From Pullichristensenella sp963930055 (GTDB lineage Bacteria > Bacillota > Clostridia > Christensenellales > Aristaeellaceae): a DNA stretch of 64,000 nt. Numbering within the stretch: position 1 is the stretch's first letter; each line of letters begins with the position of its first letter. Shown in pieces: positions 17,749 through 27,658 of the stretch. The translations under genes and the position numbers were made by a program. Below the pieces are notes generated by a model. The model was not told the DNA's origin, ran no database searches, and worked only from the letters and a program-made list of their open reading frames with translations. Location: positions 620,001-684,000 of the forward strand of contig CAWVKS010000008.1 of the NCBI GenBank assembly GCA_963930055.1, in the 5' to 3' direction.

Positions 17749-18018
17749 ATGGAAAAGATACGCACCACCGTGCGCGTGGCGGGCAAGGATTACACCATTG
17801 CCAGCTATGACCCGGAGGCGCACGTGCAGCGCGTCGCCGCCTATGTCGACCGCAAGCTCACGGAGCTTGCCGCGGCCACGCGCCTGCCGCAGGCGCAGCT
17901 TTCCGTGCTGGCGGCGCTCAACATCGCCGACGACATGCTCAAGGCGCACGACGAGATCACCCGCCTGCGCCGCGAACTGATGGAGACGCAGCAAAAGCTC
18001 GAGGCGGCGCGCAAATGA
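17749..18018 (+). CDS. zapA: Cell division protein ZapA
   Basis: An 89-residue protein that bundles FtsZ at the division site. The N-terminal beta region (KIRTTVRVAGKDYTIASYDPE), the VAAYVDRKLTEL helix and the LAALNIADDMLKAHDEITRLRREL coiled coil follow the ZapA pattern. Start could be ATG 17743 or 17749; GGGGGT at 17737-17742 favours 17749. Its stop overlaps the next start by four bases (ATGA). Confidence 0.85.
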   Translation: MEKIRTTVRVAGKDYTIASYDPEAHVQRVAAYVDRKLTELAAATRLPQAQLSVLAALNIADDMLKAHDEITRLRRELMETQQKLEAARK

Positions 18019-20276
18019 GCGAACTGCTCGCCCCTGCCGGGGGCATGGAGGCGCTGATTGCCGCGGTGCAGAACGGCGCGGACGCGGTGTATCTCGGCGC
18101 GCGGCTGTTCAACGCCCGGCGCGGCGCGGACAACTTTGACGAAGGCGGCCTCAGGGAGGCGGTCTCCTATTGTCATGCCCGCGGCGTGCGCGTGCATGTG
18201 ACGCTCAATACGCTCGTGCGCGATGGCGAGATGGCGGCGCTGGAGGAACAGGTGCGCGAAGCGGCCGAGGCCGGCGCGGACGCGGCCATCGTGCAGGACC
18301 TGGGCGTGGCCGCGCTCGTGCGGCGGATGGCGCCGGGGCTTTCTTTGCACGCCAGCACGCAGATGGCCGTGCACGACCGGCAGGGCGTGGAATATTTGCG
18401 CGACCATGGCTTTGACCGCGCGGTGCTGGCGCGGGAAATGCCGCTTGCCGAAATTGAACAATGCGCCGGGCTCGGCGTGGAGCTGGAAGCCTTCTGCCAC
18501 GGGGCGCTGTGCGTGGCCTGCTCCGGCCAATGCCTGTTTTCCAGCCTCGTGGGCGGGCGCAGCGGCAATCGCGGCATGTGCGCGCAGCCCTGCCGCCTGC
18601 CGTACCGCCTTGGCGAGGCGCGCGGCTACCTGCTCTCTCCGCGCGACATCATGCTGCTGGACGAATTAAAGGCCATGGAAAGGGCCGGGGTCTGCTCCTT
18701 CAAGATCGAGGGGCGGTTGAAGCGGCCCGAATACGTGGCCGTGGTCACGTCCGTCTACCGCCGCGCCCTCGACGGCAAGCCCATTTCCGACGCCGACCGC
18801 GAGGCGCTTTTGCAGATCTTCAATCGCGGCGGCTTCAGCCGCGGCTACCTGCGCGATATGAACGACAGGGAACTGATGTGCCCCGAGCGGCCCAACCACA
18901 TGGGCGCGCTGGTGGGGACGCTCGGCGTTCTCCGGCGCGACGTGGACGCGGAGGACGCGCTGGCCGAGCGGCGGGGCGATGCAGAGCGGCCGGTGAAGCT
19001 GCAGGGCCGCGCCGGTTCCCACGTTTCCGTGCGCGGCGACATTTACCGTCTCGTGGACGCGTCGCAGATGCGCGCGGCGCGGGAAAGCTATGCCCATGAG
19101 CGCCGCCTGACGCATTTGACGGCGAAATTGACGCTGCGCGTGGGCGAACCGATGCGCCTGCGCGTCTCGGATGGAAAGCACGTGTTTGAAGCCGTCGGCG
19201 AAGAAACGCAGGCGGCGCGCAGCAAACTGCTGGACGCTTCCCGCGTGCGCGAGCAGCTGCAAAAGACCGGCGGCACGCCTTATGCGTTCACCGGCATCGA
19301 CCTTGACACGGACGAAACGGCCTTTGCCGCCGCCTCGCAGCTCAACGCCCTGCGCCGCGCGGCGCTGGAGGGGCTGACGGCGGCGCGCGTTTCCGCCTTC
19401 GCGCCGGAAAAGGCCGTATATGCGGCAAAGCCCCTGCCCGCGCCGCGCCCGGAGGCGGCGAAAACGCGCCTCATCGCCCGTTCCGACCGGCCGGAAATTT
19501 TGCTGGCAGCGCGGGAAGCAGGCGCGGACGAATTGGCGCTCGACCCCTGCGACTGGCGGCGGGAGGCTTTGGACGCCTGCCTTGCCGCGCTGGACGGGGA
19601 GCGCTTCGCCCTCGTCCTGCCCGCCGTGGCCAACGCGGATGTGCTGGACGGCGTACACGCATGGGCGCGGGCGCACCGGGAGCGTCTCACGGCGGTCTAC
19701 GCCGCCAACGTCGCCCATCTGGGCATGGACTGGGGCGTGGAGATGCGTGGGGACTTTGCCCTCAACCTCTTTAATTCCCGCGCCGTGAACGAGACGGGGC
19801 TTGCGCGCTACATGCCCTCGCTGGAACTGACGGCGCGGCAGATGGAGGACATGCCCGGGGAAAAGGAGCTGCTCATCTGGGGGCGCGCGCCGCTGATGCG
19901 CCTGCGCCACTGTCCGCTGCGCGCGGCGCGGCATTTGCCCGGGCCGCACGACGCCTGCCGCCGCTGCGACCGCGCCGACGACCCCGTGAGCGGCATGGCG
20001 CTCATCGACCGCCGCGGCGCGGCCTTTCCGCTGCGGCGCGTGGCCTCGGACGGGGGCTGCGTGGTGGAGGCGCTCAACAGCGTGCCGCACTGGCTGCTAC
20101 CCAGGCGCGAACGCCTCTGCGCCTGCTCGGGCTGGGCGCTGATGCTCCGCGCGGGCGAACCGGCCAAAGCGGTCGTCTCCGCCTGCCGCGCCGCCCTCGA
20201 CGGCAGGGAGGCGGACCTTGCGCCCTTTGCCGGCATGCAGACGACCACCGGGCATTTTTTCCGCGGCGTGGAGTGA
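18015..20276 (+). CDS. U32-family peptidase/RNA-modification-type protein, long form
   Basis: A 753-residue U32 protein. The U32 signature is clear: EAFCHGALCVACSGQCLFSS followed by GNRGMCAQPCRLPY (cysteine cluster, probably iron-sulfur). The opening LLAPAGGMEALIAAVQNGADAVYLG is typical. The second half (from ~residue 390) is the collagenase-associated extension seen in long Firmicute members. The family was named from collagenases, but E. coli members RlhA and TrhP act in RNA hydroxylation, so the biochemical role here is open. The ATGA overlap with zapA, as in many Clostridia, indicates co-translation. Confidence 0.9.
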   Translation: MSELLAPAGGMEALIAAVQNGADAVYLGARLFNARRGADNFDEGGLREAVSYCHARGVRVHVTLNTLVRDGEMAALEEQVREAAEAGADAAIVQDLGVAALVRRMAPGLSLHASTQMAVHDRQGVEYLRDHGFDRAVLAREMPLAEIEQCAGLGVELEAFCHGALCVACSGQCLFSSLVGGRSGNRGMCAQPCRLPYRLGEARGYLLSPRDIMLLDELKAMERAGVCSFKIEGRLKRPEYVAVVTSVYRRALDGKPISDADREALLQIFNRGGFSRGYLRDMNDRELMCPERPNHMGALVGTLGVLRRDVDAEDALAERRGDAERPVKLQGRAGSHVSVRGDIYRLVDASQMRAARESYAHERRLTHLTAKLTLRVGEPMRLRVSDGKHVFEAVGEETQAARSKLLDASRVREQLQKTGGTPYAFTGIDLDTDETAFAAASQLNALRRAALEGLTAARVSAFAPEKAVYAAKPLPAPRPEAAKTRLIARSDRPEILLAAREAGADELALDPCDWRREALDACLAALDGERFALVLPAVANADVLDGVHAWARAHRERLTAVYAANVAHLGMDWGVEMRGDFALNLFNSRAVNETGLARYMPSLELTARQMEDMPGEKELLIWGRAPLMRLRHCPLRAARHLPGPHDACRRCDRADDPVSGMALIDRRGAAFPLRRVASDGGCVVEALNSVPHWLLPRRERLCACSGWALMLRAGEPAKAVVSACRAALDGREADLAPFAGMQTTTGHFFRGVE

Positions 20277-20325
20277 CGCTGCGGGGCAAAATAAACAGCC
20301 GGACGACCTCCGGGGAGTGAAAGCG

Positions 20326-22680
20326 ATGCAAGAAAGAAACCTGCGCGTACTGGAATATCCGAAAATACTCGAGCGGCTGGCCTCCATGGCCATGACCGAG
20401 CCGGGCAAGGCCGCGGCGCGGGCGCTGCGCCCCTCGGGCGACATAGGCGAAGTGCGCCGCCTGCAACAGGAGACGGAGGAGGCGCTCTCCGCCTACGCCT
20501 ACCACGGCGGCTCGCCGATGGCCTATTTCAGCGACGTATCCGAATACCTGCAACTTGCCAGGGTCGGCTCCACGCTTTCGATGAAGGCGCTTTTGACCAT
20601 CGCCGAGGGCCTGCGCGCGGCGCGCACGGTGCGAAACGCTCTGGTCAGCGACCGCGAGGACACGCGCACGCTCTCCGCCATCGCCTCGGAGCTGGCCACG
20701 AACCGCCCGTTGGAGGAAGAGATCTTCAACGCCATACTCTCCGAGGACGAAATGGCCGACCGCGCCAGCCCGGAGCTCTACGATATCCGCCGCCGCCTGC
20801 GCGCCCTCAACGACCGCGTGCGCGACCGGCTCAACGCCATCATCCGCTCCTCATCCCTGCAAAAGTATTTGCAGGACGCCATCATCACCATGCGCAACGG
20901 CCGCTACGTTATCCCTGTGCGCGCCGACAGCCGGCAGTTCGTGCCGGGGCTGGTGCACGACCAGTCCGGCAGCGGCTCCACGCTGTTCATCGAGCCGGCG
21001 GCGGTCGTGGAGGCCGGCAACGAGATCAAGCAGTGGACGCTCAAGGAGCGGCAGGAGATCGACCGCATACTCGGCGAGTTCACCGACCGCGTGGCCCCGG
21101 ACGCCGACCTCTACCGCCACAACATCGAGGTGCTGGCAAACCTGGACATGATCTTCGCCCGCGCCGCCCTCGCCCGCGAGATGCGCGCCGCGCCGCCGAA
21201 GATCAACGAGGAGGGCCGCGTCAACCTCATGCGCGCCCGCCATCCGCTCATCGACCCGGAGAAGGTCGTGCCTTCCACGCTGTGGATGGGCGGCGAGTTC
21301 ACCACGCTGGTCATCACCGGCCCCAACACCGGCGGCAAGACGGTGACGCTCAAGACCGTGGGGCTGCTTTCGCTGATGGCGCAGTCCGGCCTGCAGATCC
21401 CCGCCGCCTACGGCAGCGAGCTGCCCGTGTTCGACGAGGTGTTCGCCGACATTGGCGACGAGCAGTCCATCGAGCAGTCGCTTTCCACCTTTTCTTCCCA
21501 CATGACCAACATCGTCGCCATTTTGCAGGCGGTGACGCCCCAGTCGCTGACGCTGTTTGACGAATTGGGCGCGGGCACCGACCCCACCGAGGGCGCGGCG
21601 CTGGCCATGGCGATCCTGGAACATTTGCTGTCGATGAAGGTGGCCACGCTGGCCACCACCCATTACAGCGAGCTCAAGGCCTTCGCCCTCTCCACGCCGG
21701 GGGTGGAAAACGCCTCCGTGGAGTTCGACGTAGAGACGCTCCGGCCGACCTACCGCCTCTCCATCGGCGTGCCGGGCAAGTCCAACGCCTTTGAAATTTC
21801 CCGCAAGCTGGGGCTGCCGGACTTTCTCATCCAGAAGGCCGGCGAGCACCTCACCCGCGACCAGATCCGCTTCGAGGACGTCATCGCCGGCGCGGAGTAC
21901 CACCGCCAGATCGCCGAAAAGGAGCGCCGCCTGGCCGAGGAAGCGCATCAGGAGACGCAGAAACTGCGCGACGAGGCGGAAAGGCTGCAAAAGCAGATCG
22001 AGAGCCGCCGCGAAACGGAGATCAAAAAGGCCAAGGAGGACGCCCGGCGCATACTGCAAAAGGCGCAGCGCGACGCCGAACAGGTCATTGCCGAATTAAA
22101 GCGCAAGAGCGCCGCCACGGTGAAGGAACACGAACTGCACAACCTGCGCGCGCAATTGCAGGACGCGCTCGACGCCAACACGGAAACCATCCAGCCCGCC
22201 AAGGCGGACGAGGCCGGCGCGCCCGCGGACATCCGCCCGGGCGACAGCCTCATGCTCCTTACGCTCAACACGCGCGGCGAGGCCTTGACCGCGCCGGACA
22301 ACAAGGGCGAACTGACCGTGCAGGCCGGGGCGCTGAAGCTCAAGGTCAACGTGCGCGACGTGCGCCGCGCCGCGCCGGAAAAGATAGAAAAGCGCCGCCC
22401 CGCGCCGGGCAAAGTCGCCGCCATCGCCCCCCGCGCCGTGGAGACGGAGTGCGATGTGCGCGGCATGACGCTGGAGGAAGCCATACTCGCCGTGGACATG
22501 TTCCTGGACGGCGCGACGCTCAACCGCCTGAAAATGGTCTACATCATCCACGGCAAGGGCACGGGCGTTCTGCGCGCCGGCATCCAGAAGCATTTGAAAA
22601 AGCACCCCGCCGTCAGCGAATTCCGTCTCGGGCGCTACGGCGAGGGCGAGGACGGCGTGACCGTGGTGACGCTCAAATAG
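20326..22680 (+). CDS. mutS2: Endonuclease MutS2
   Basis: A 784-residue MutS2, a ribosome-rescue and recombination-control ATPase. The N-terminal clamp region leads to Walker A in ITGPNTGGKTVTLKT, then FADIGDEQSIEQSLSTFSSHM, Walker B LTLFDELGAGTDPTEGAAL, the ATTHYSELK segment, a long charged coiled coil (~residues 510-620) and a C-terminal Smr nuclease domain (CDVRGMTLEEA, IIHGKGTGVLRAGI). ATG 20326 has GGGGAG at 20312; an in-frame ATG at 20218 overlaps the U32 gene. It is probably in the zapA operon. Confidence 0.97.
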   Translation: MQERNLRVLEYPKILERLASMAMTEPGKAAARALRPSGDIGEVRRLQQETEEALSAYAYHGGSPMAYFSDVSEYLQLARVGSTLSMKALLTIAEGLRAARTVRNALVSDREDTRTLSAIASELATNRPLEEEIFNAILSEDEMADRASPELYDIRRRLRALNDRVRDRLNAIIRSSSLQKYLQDAIITMRNGRYVIPVRADSRQFVPGLVHDQSGSGSTLFIEPAAVVEAGNEIKQWTLKERQEIDRILGEFTDRVAPDADLYRHNIEVLANLDMIFARAALAREMRAAPPKINEEGRVNLMRARHPLIDPEKVVPSTLWMGGEFTTLVITGPNTGGKTVTLKTVGLLSLMAQSGLQIPAAYGSELPVFDEVFADIGDEQSIEQSLSTFSSHMTNIVAILQAVTPQSLTLFDELGAGTDPTEGAALAMAILEHLLSMKVATLATTHYSELKAFALSTPGVENASVEFDVETLRPTYRLSIGVPGKSNAFEISRKLGLPDFLIQKAGEHLTRDQIRFEDVIAGAEYHRQIAEKERRLAEEAHQETQKLRDEAERLQKQIESRRETEIKKAKEDARRILQKAQRDAEQVIAELKRKSAATVKEHELHNLRAQLQDALDANTETIQPAKADEAGAPADIRPGDSLMLLTLNTRGEALTAPDNKGELTVQAGALKLKVNVRDVRRAAPEKIEKRRPAPGKVAAIAPRAVETECDVRGMTLEEAILAVDMFLDGATLNRLKMVYIIHGKGTGVLRAGIQKHLKKHPAVSEFRLGRYGEGEDGVTVVTLK

Positions 22681-22687
22681 GCGCAAC

Positions 22688-22731
22688 GTTCACGCCCTGT
22701 TCACACGCGCGCCATACACGGGCGTTAGTAT
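22688..22731 (+). promoter_or_regulatory. Response-regulator operator and promoter (autoregulatory copy)
   Basis: Two GTTCAC half-sites (22688-22693, 22699-22704) with an 11-bp period, then exactly 21 bp, then TAGTAT (22726-22731). The same geometry recurs three times before the HtrA gene. The operator abuts where the missing -35 would be, as expected for activation by an OmpR-type regulator. Confidence 0.72.
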
Positions 22732-22766
22732 AGTATCGCCGATACAGGCGGCGAGGAGGGTAAGCG

Positions 22767-23450
<684 letters not shown>

Positions 23451-23451
23451 C

Positions 23452-24990
23452 GTGCAGGAGACGTTTTCCGGCGGCGACGCCTGCCGGCAGATGACCACCG
23501 GCGCGCACCGCCACGGGCCGCGCGGCGGCATCTTTTTGCGCACGTTTCTGGGCTTTCTGGCGCTGACGCTGGCGACGGTGCTGTTGTTCACCTTCTTCCT
23601 CACCGCCACATTGCAGGCGGAGCGGCAGGCCGCCTACGAGGACGAGGTGCGCGCGCAGGCGCGCGAGGTGGCGGGCTATGTGTCGCACCTCAATCAGTTG
23701 CAGTTCGTCTTTGAAAGCAGCACCATGCGCTATGTGCTTCTTTCCAAGATGCAGACCATCCATGACCATTACAACGCCGATATCTGGATCGTCAGCTACG
23801 ACGACGGCCGCCTCATCTACCAGTTCCTGGACAGCGGCGGCAACATCGTCGATCCCCGCTACATCTCCAGCGAGGCGGTGCTTGCGCAGATCGCCAGCGT
23901 CTATCAGGGCAACGAGATCCGCGTGCAGGGCCTGTTCCCGGAACTGGGCGAGGACATCGTCACCATCGGCGTGCCGTGGCGCTACAGCGACGGGCACGTG
24001 GTGGGCGCGGTGCTGCTCAACATTTCCACGGAGGATCTGCGCGTGCGCTTTATGGACGTTTTGCCCTCCCTCCTGCCCGTGGGCGTGGGCGTGCTCATCC
24101 TCGGCGTTTTCTGTTCGCTGCTATTGGCGCGCTCGCTGACCAGGCCCCTCAAGGAGATCACCGCCGCCGTGCGCGACTTTTCCAAGGGCCGGCTCGACCG
24201 CCGCGTACAGCTTTCCTGCGGCGGCGAATTGCAGGCGCTGGGCGATGAGATCGACCGCATGGCCTTCGAGCTGTCCAATATGGAACAGAGCCGCAAGAGC
24301 TTCGTGGCCAACGTCTCCCACGAGCTGCGCTCGCCGCTGACCAGTATCCGCGGCTACGTGCAGGCGCTGCGCGACGGGGCGATCCCCGAGGAAGAGCGCG
24401 AAAAGTATATGGACGTGGTGCTCGACGAGACGGCGCGCCTGACGGCGCTTGTGCGCGACCTTCTCGACCTTTCCCGCATCGAGAGCGGCAAGTTCCCCAT
24501 GGAGATGGCGCGCATAGACCTGTGCGAGCAGATGCGCCGCTCGCTGTTGAGCTTTGAGGGGCGCATTGAGGAAAAGCACATCGAAGTGGCGGCGGAGCTC
24601 CCCGAAACGCCCTGCTGGGTGACGGCGGACGCCGGCCGCATCCGCCAGGTGATCGGCAACCTCATCGACAACGCGCTCAAGTTTTTGCCCGAGGGCGGGA
24701 CGCTGCGCGTGGGCGTGGGCAGCGCCGGCAAGCGCGTCTACGCCTATGTGGAGGACAACGGCCCCGGTATCGCCAAAGACGACCTGCCCTTCATCTTCGA
24801 CCGCTTCTACAAGGCGGACAAGGCACACACCGCCGGCATGGGCACGGGATTGGGCCTTTCCATCGTTAAGCGCATACTCGAACAGCACGGGGGCGGCATC
24901 TCCGTTTCCTCCGAGCCGGGGCGCACGGTGTTCCGCTTTGAACTGGACGCCGCGCCCGAGGAAAAGAAGCCGGCGCTGCCGCCGCAGTAA
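23452..24990 (+). CDS. Sensor histidine kinase
   Basis: A 512-residue membrane kinase starting at GTG, with GAGGTG seven bases upstream inside the regulator gene. Order: membrane helix ~25-45, extracytoplasmic sensor ~46-195, second helix (LLPVGVGVLILGVFCSLLLA), HAMP linker (SLTRPLKEITAAVRDFSKG), HisKA with the phospho-His in ANVSHELRSPLTSIRGY, then ATPase boxes IGNLIDNALKF (N), VEDNGPGI (G1), GMGTGLGLSIVK (G2). The large extracellular sensor and the htrA target genes suggest envelope or secretion stress sensing, similar in logic to CssS (inference). Confidence 0.95.
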   Translation: MQETFSGGDACRQMTTGAHRHGPRGGIFLRTFLGFLALTLATVLLFTFFLTATLQAERQAAYEDEVRAQAREVAGYVSHLNQLQFVFESSTMRYVLLSKMQTIHDHYNADIWIVSYDDGRLIYQFLDSGGNIVDPRYISSEAVLAQIASVYQGNEIRVQGLFPELGEDIVTIGVPWRYSDGHVVGAVLLNISTEDLRVRFMDVLPSLLPVGVGVLILGVFCSLLLARSLTRPLKEITAAVRDFSKGRLDRRVQLSCGGELQALGDEIDRMAFELSNMEQSRKSFVANVSHELRSPLTSIRGYVQALRDGAIPEEEREKYMDVVLDETARLTALVRDLLDLSRIESGKFPMEMARIDLCEQMRRSLLSFEGRIEEKHIEVAAELPETPCWVTADAGRIRQVIGNLIDNALKFLPEGGTLRVGVGSAGKRVYAYVEDNGPGIAKDDLPFIFDRFYKADKAHTAGMGTGLGLSIVKRILEQHGGGISVSSEPGRTVFRFELDAAPEEKKPALPPQ

Positions 24991-25003
24991 AAAAGTGGCA
25001 AAC

Positions 25004-25047
25004 GTTCACAGTCCGTTCACGCGGCGTCCGTTTCTTTCCGCTATACT
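25004..25047 (+). promoter_or_regulatory. Operator-promoter 1 upstream of htrA
   Basis: GTTCAC at 25004-25009 and 25015-25020, 21-bp gap, TATACT at 25042-25047. It lies just after the kinase stop. Confidence 0.75.
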
Positions 25048-25116
25048 GGTTTCAGACCAGAAGAGAGGGCGGCGAGGACGCATGCGGGCGCGAGAAAAAT
25101 GGCCCCGGGCGCAAAC

Positions 25117-25160
25117 GTTCACAGTTTGTTCACGCGAGGTCAAAAACTTCGGGTTATACT
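25117..25160 (+). promoter_or_regulatory. Operator-promoter 2 upstream of htrA
   Basis: GTTCAC at 25117-25122 and 25128-25133, 21-bp gap, TATACT at 25155-25160. Confidence 0.75.
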
Positions 25161-25220
25161 CTATATTGTCCGATGGGGGGAAAGGAAAAAAGTTCCGGCC
25201 CCCTAAAGAAACGGACAAAC

Positions 25221-25264
25221 GTTCACCGTTTGTTCACGCGATTGTGAGAATGGTTTTGTAGAAT
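25221..25264 (+). promoter_or_regulatory. Operator-promoter 3, proximal to htrA
   Basis: GTTCAC at 25221-25226 and 25232-25237, 21-bp gap, TAGAAT at 25259-25264, about 30 bp before the htrA ATG. Confidence 0.75.
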
Positions 25265-25295
25265 ACATGCAGACCGCAAGAAAGGTGGCATTCCC

Positions 25296-26456
25296 ATGAG
25301 AAAGCATAATGTTTTGAAAAAGGTCAGCGTTTTCCTGGCGCTGGCGCTGTGCATCGGCTTCGCCGGCGGCGCGCTTTTGACGAAAAAGCCCGCGGCCGTG
25401 GCGGAAACGGCGGACGCCACGGTCGGTTACGAGGCCGTATACTCCTCCGACAATCCCGTGCCCGAGATCGCCGCGAACGTGCGCCCCTCGGTGGTGCAGG
25501 TGATCACCAGCGCCGCCACGTGGGACCAGCGCACCCGTGAAGTCTCCACCGAGGAGATCGGCTACGGCTCCGGCACCTACTTCCGCGCGCTGGACGAGGG
25601 CGAGGGCGGCTACATCCTCACCAACAACCACGTCGTGGACGAAGGCGAGACTTACCAGATCGAATGGCTGGACGGCACCATCATGGACGCGACGCTGGTC
25701 GGCGCGGATGAGGGCACCGACATCGCCGTTCTGCAGTTCAACGAGCCCGCGCCCGAGGGCGCCACGCCTGTGCCGCTGGGCGATTCCGACGCATTGCAGA
25801 TCGGCGAACTGGCCATTGTCATCGGCAACCCCGGCAGCGGCACGGAAGTGCTGTTCGGCACCGTGACCACCGGCATCATCTCCGGTCTGGAGCGCGAAGG
25901 CGTGACCGCGCAGGGCAGCTTCAACCGCCCGGTTTCCACCATTCAGGTGGACGCGGCCATCAACGAGGGCAACTCCGGCGGCGCGCTTCTGAACGCGCAG
26001 GGCGAACTGGTGGGCATTCCGACCTTGAAGATGACCGCCAGCTACACCACCATCTATGAGGGTCTGGGCTTCTGCATCCCGATCAACACCGCCAAGGATA
26101 TCATCGACCAGCTGATCGAAAACGGCGAGGTCGTGCGGCCGAGGCTGGGCATCACCGTCGTCGCGCAGGACGGTCCGGATGAGCCCATGCGCAATTATCC
26201 GCCGGCCGGCGTGCGCATCGAGAATGTCGAGGAAGGCACCCCCGCCGATGAAGCCGGCCTGCAGCGCTACGACATCATCACCGAGATCAACGGCCAGCGC
26301 GTGTACACAAACGATGAGCTGATCGCCGTCATCGACCAGTATTCCGAGGGCGACACCGTGGAGCTGACCATCTGCCGCTATTACAGCGAGAATGGCACGC
26401 CCCTGGCGCAGTATGAGGTGTTCACCGCCAATGTCGAACTGGAGATCATCGACTGA
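25296..26456 (+). CDS. htrA: HtrA/DegP-like membrane-anchored serine protease
   Basis: A 386-residue protease of the S1C family. An N-terminal hydrophobic anchor (residues ~9-30) is followed by the trypsin-like domain with catalytic His in LTNNHVVDEG, Asp in GTDIAVLQF and Ser in INEGNSGGALLN, and one C-terminal PDZ domain (~residues 285-386; GTPADEAGLQRYDIITEINGQ). It degrades or refolds misfolded exported proteins at the outer membrane face. AAAGGTGG precedes the ATG. Three tandem copies of the operator found before the adjacent response regulator gene make it the likely main target of that system. Confidence 0.95.
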   Translation: MRKHNVLKKVSVFLALALCIGFAGGALLTKKPAAVAETADATVGYEAVYSSDNPVPEIAANVRPSVVQVITSAATWDQRTREVSTEEIGYGSGTYFRALDEGEGGYILTNNHVVDEGETYQIEWLDGTIMDATLVGADEGTDIAVLQFNEPAPEGATPVPLGDSDALQIGELAIVIGNPGSGTEVLFGTVTTGIISGLEREGVTAQGSFNRPVSTIQVDAAINEGNSGGALLNAQGELVGIPTLKMTASYTTIYEGLGFCIPINTAKDIIDQLIENGEVVRPRLGITVVAQDGPDEPMRNYPPAGVRIENVEEGTPADEAGLQRYDIITEINGQRVYTNDELIAVIDQYSEGDTVELTICRYYSENGTPLAQYEVFTANVELEIID

Positions 26457-26480
26457 TAAACCTTCTTCCTCTTTTTCCCA

Positions 26481-26515
26481 GGGCGCCCGGCAACACAGCC
26501 GGACGCCCACTTTTT
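26481..26515 (+). terminator. htrA terminator
   Basis: GGGCGCCCGGC and GCCGGACGCCC (one mismatch) around an AACACA loop, followed by ACTTTTTG. Confidence 0.85.
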
Positions 26516-26582
26516 GCGCGGTGGATTTTGGCGGCGGGATGTGGTATACTTTTTTCAGAGAGGACGAAAGGGAGGGGAAACA

Positions 26583-26837
26583 ATGCCAGAGATCGCAAGA
26601 TTCTATGGGATCGTCATCAAGATGTTTTTCAAGCCCAAAGAACATGAGCCAAGTCACATCCATGCCCTTTATGGAGAGTACATGGGCGAGTTCAACGTCC
26701 AGACCATGGAGATGATACAAGGCGACCTGCCTCGAAAGGCGCAGACGTTGGTTTGTGAATGGCTTTGCATGCACCAGGCAGAGCTGCAACAGATGTGGGA
26801 CGAACAGAAAATCCAAAAATTGCCGCCATTGGAATAG
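26583..26837 (+). CDS. DUF4160 protein
   Basis: An 84-residue protein; the core RFYGIVIKMFFKPKEHEPSHIHALYGEYMGEF matches DUF4160, a small family of unknown biochemical role nearly always encoded beside a DUF2442 partner. GGAGGGG precedes the ATG, and an extended -10 (TGGTATACT, 26542-26550) lies about 32 bp upstream, with no good -35. Lower GC and different codon use than its neighbours hint at lateral acquisition. A toxin-antitoxin-like role has been guessed for such pairs but I see no direct evidence. Confidence 0.85.
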   Translation: MPEIARFYGIVIKMFFKPKEHEPSHIHALYGEYMGEFNVQTMEMIQGDLPRKAQTLVCEWLCMHQAELQQMWDEQKIQKLPPLE

Positions 26838-26848
26838 GAGGTGCTTCC

Positions 26849-27094
26849 ATGATACGACGCATCCGGACCGTGCGGCCCTTGCCGGACTTTCTGCTTTCCG
26901 TCTCTTTTGACGATGGAAAGCGCGTGGTTTACGACGTCAAGGAAGATATGGGGCTGCCAGGTTATGCTGCGCTGCGAGATATACAGGGCCTGTTTGAACA
27001 GGTGCAGCTTGACCCCAGCCGTACCTGCGTCTATTGGAACAGCGAAATAGACTTGCCCAGCGACGCCATCTACGAGTACGGCCAACCGCAATGA
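26849..27094 (+). CDS. DUF2442 protein
   Basis: An 81-residue protein beginning IRRIRTVRPLPDFLLSVSFDDGKRVVYDVKED and ending in the ...VYWNSEIDLPSDAIYEYG segment typical of DUF2442. TAGGAGGTG lies directly upstream, 11 bases after the DUF4160 stop, so the two are co-transcribed. Function unknown. Confidence 0.85.
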   Translation: MIRRIRTVRPLPDFLLSVSFDDGKRVVYDVKEDMGLPGYAALRDIQGLFEQVQLDPSRTCVYWNSEIDLPSDAIYEYGQPQ

Positions 27095-27104
27095 GCGTCC
27101 CGGC

Positions 27105-27133
27105 TTGCGCATTTTACCCGGCTGTGGTATAAT
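27105..27133 (+). promoter_or_regulatory. Promoter of the YbaK-type gene
   Basis: TTGCGC (27105-27110), 17 bp, TATAAT (27128-27133) with extended -10 TGGTATAAT. Confidence 0.75.
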
Positions 27134-27164
27134 CTGCCCCAGTCTGGCAAAAGGAGGCGCGCCT

Positions 27165-27632
27165 ATGTCTGTCGAGCGCGTGCGGGAATATCTGAAACAG
27201 TATGGCCTGGAGGGGCGCGTAAAGGAATTCGCCGTTTCCAGCGCCACGGTGGAATTGGCGGCGCAGGCCGTGGGCGTGGAGGCGGCGCGCATCGCCAAGA
27301 CGCTCTCGTTCCGCCTGGGCGAGGGCTGCGTGCTGGTGGTGGCCGCCGGCGACGCCCGCATCGACAACCACAAGTTCAAGGAAACCTTCCACACCAAGGC
27401 AAAGATGCTCACCGCCGACGAGGCGTTTTCCATGACCGGCCACGCCGTGGGCGGCGTCTGTCCCTTCGCCCTGCCCGAGGGCGTACGCGTGTGTCTGGAC
27501 AAGTCGCTTCAGCGCTTTGATACCATCTACCCCGCCGCGGGCAGCGCCAGCAGCGCCGTGAAACTCACCTGCGAGGAATTGCAGGGAAGCACCGGCGGCG
27601 AATGGGTGGATGTCTGCAAGCTGCCGGAATGA
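27165..27632 (+). CDS. YbaK/EbsC-family aminoacyl-tRNA deacylase
   Basis: A 155-residue protein of the INS/YbaK editing-domain superfamily, which hydrolyses mischarged tRNAs such as Cys-tRNA(Pro). Visible: the VEGRVKEF...SSATVELAAQAVGVEAARIAKTLSFR start, a Lys in KTL, and GHAVGGVCPFALPEGVRVCLD, the conserved GxxxGGVxPF motif. AAGGAGG precedes the ATG at 27165. It has its own promoter and a terminator that carries an inserted repeat element. Confidence 0.88.
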   Translation: MSVERVREYLKQYGLEGRVKEFAVSSATVELAAQAVGVEAARIAKTLSFRLGEGCVLVVAAGDARIDNHKFKETFHTKAKMLTADEAFSMTGHAVGGVCPFALPEGVRVCLDKSLQRFDTIYPAAGSASSAVKLTCEELQGSTGGEWVDVCKLPE

Positions 27633-27638
27633 TCCAAA

Positions 27639-27658
27639 AAAGCGCCTTCGGGCGCTTT
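27639..27658. repeat. Left copy of duplicated terminator hairpin (20 bp)
   Basis: AAAGCGCCTTCGGGCGCTTT, a GCGCC-TTCG-GGCGC hairpin with A- and T-flanks. An exact copy stands at 27859-27878 on the other side of the inserted element; both together are the expected target duplication. Confidence 0.92.

Noticed and set aside
25082..25261. 59-codon frame between operator copies upstream of htrA
   Set aside because: It has a weak GAGGA ribosome site but contains two operator-promoter modules; more likely leader DNA.
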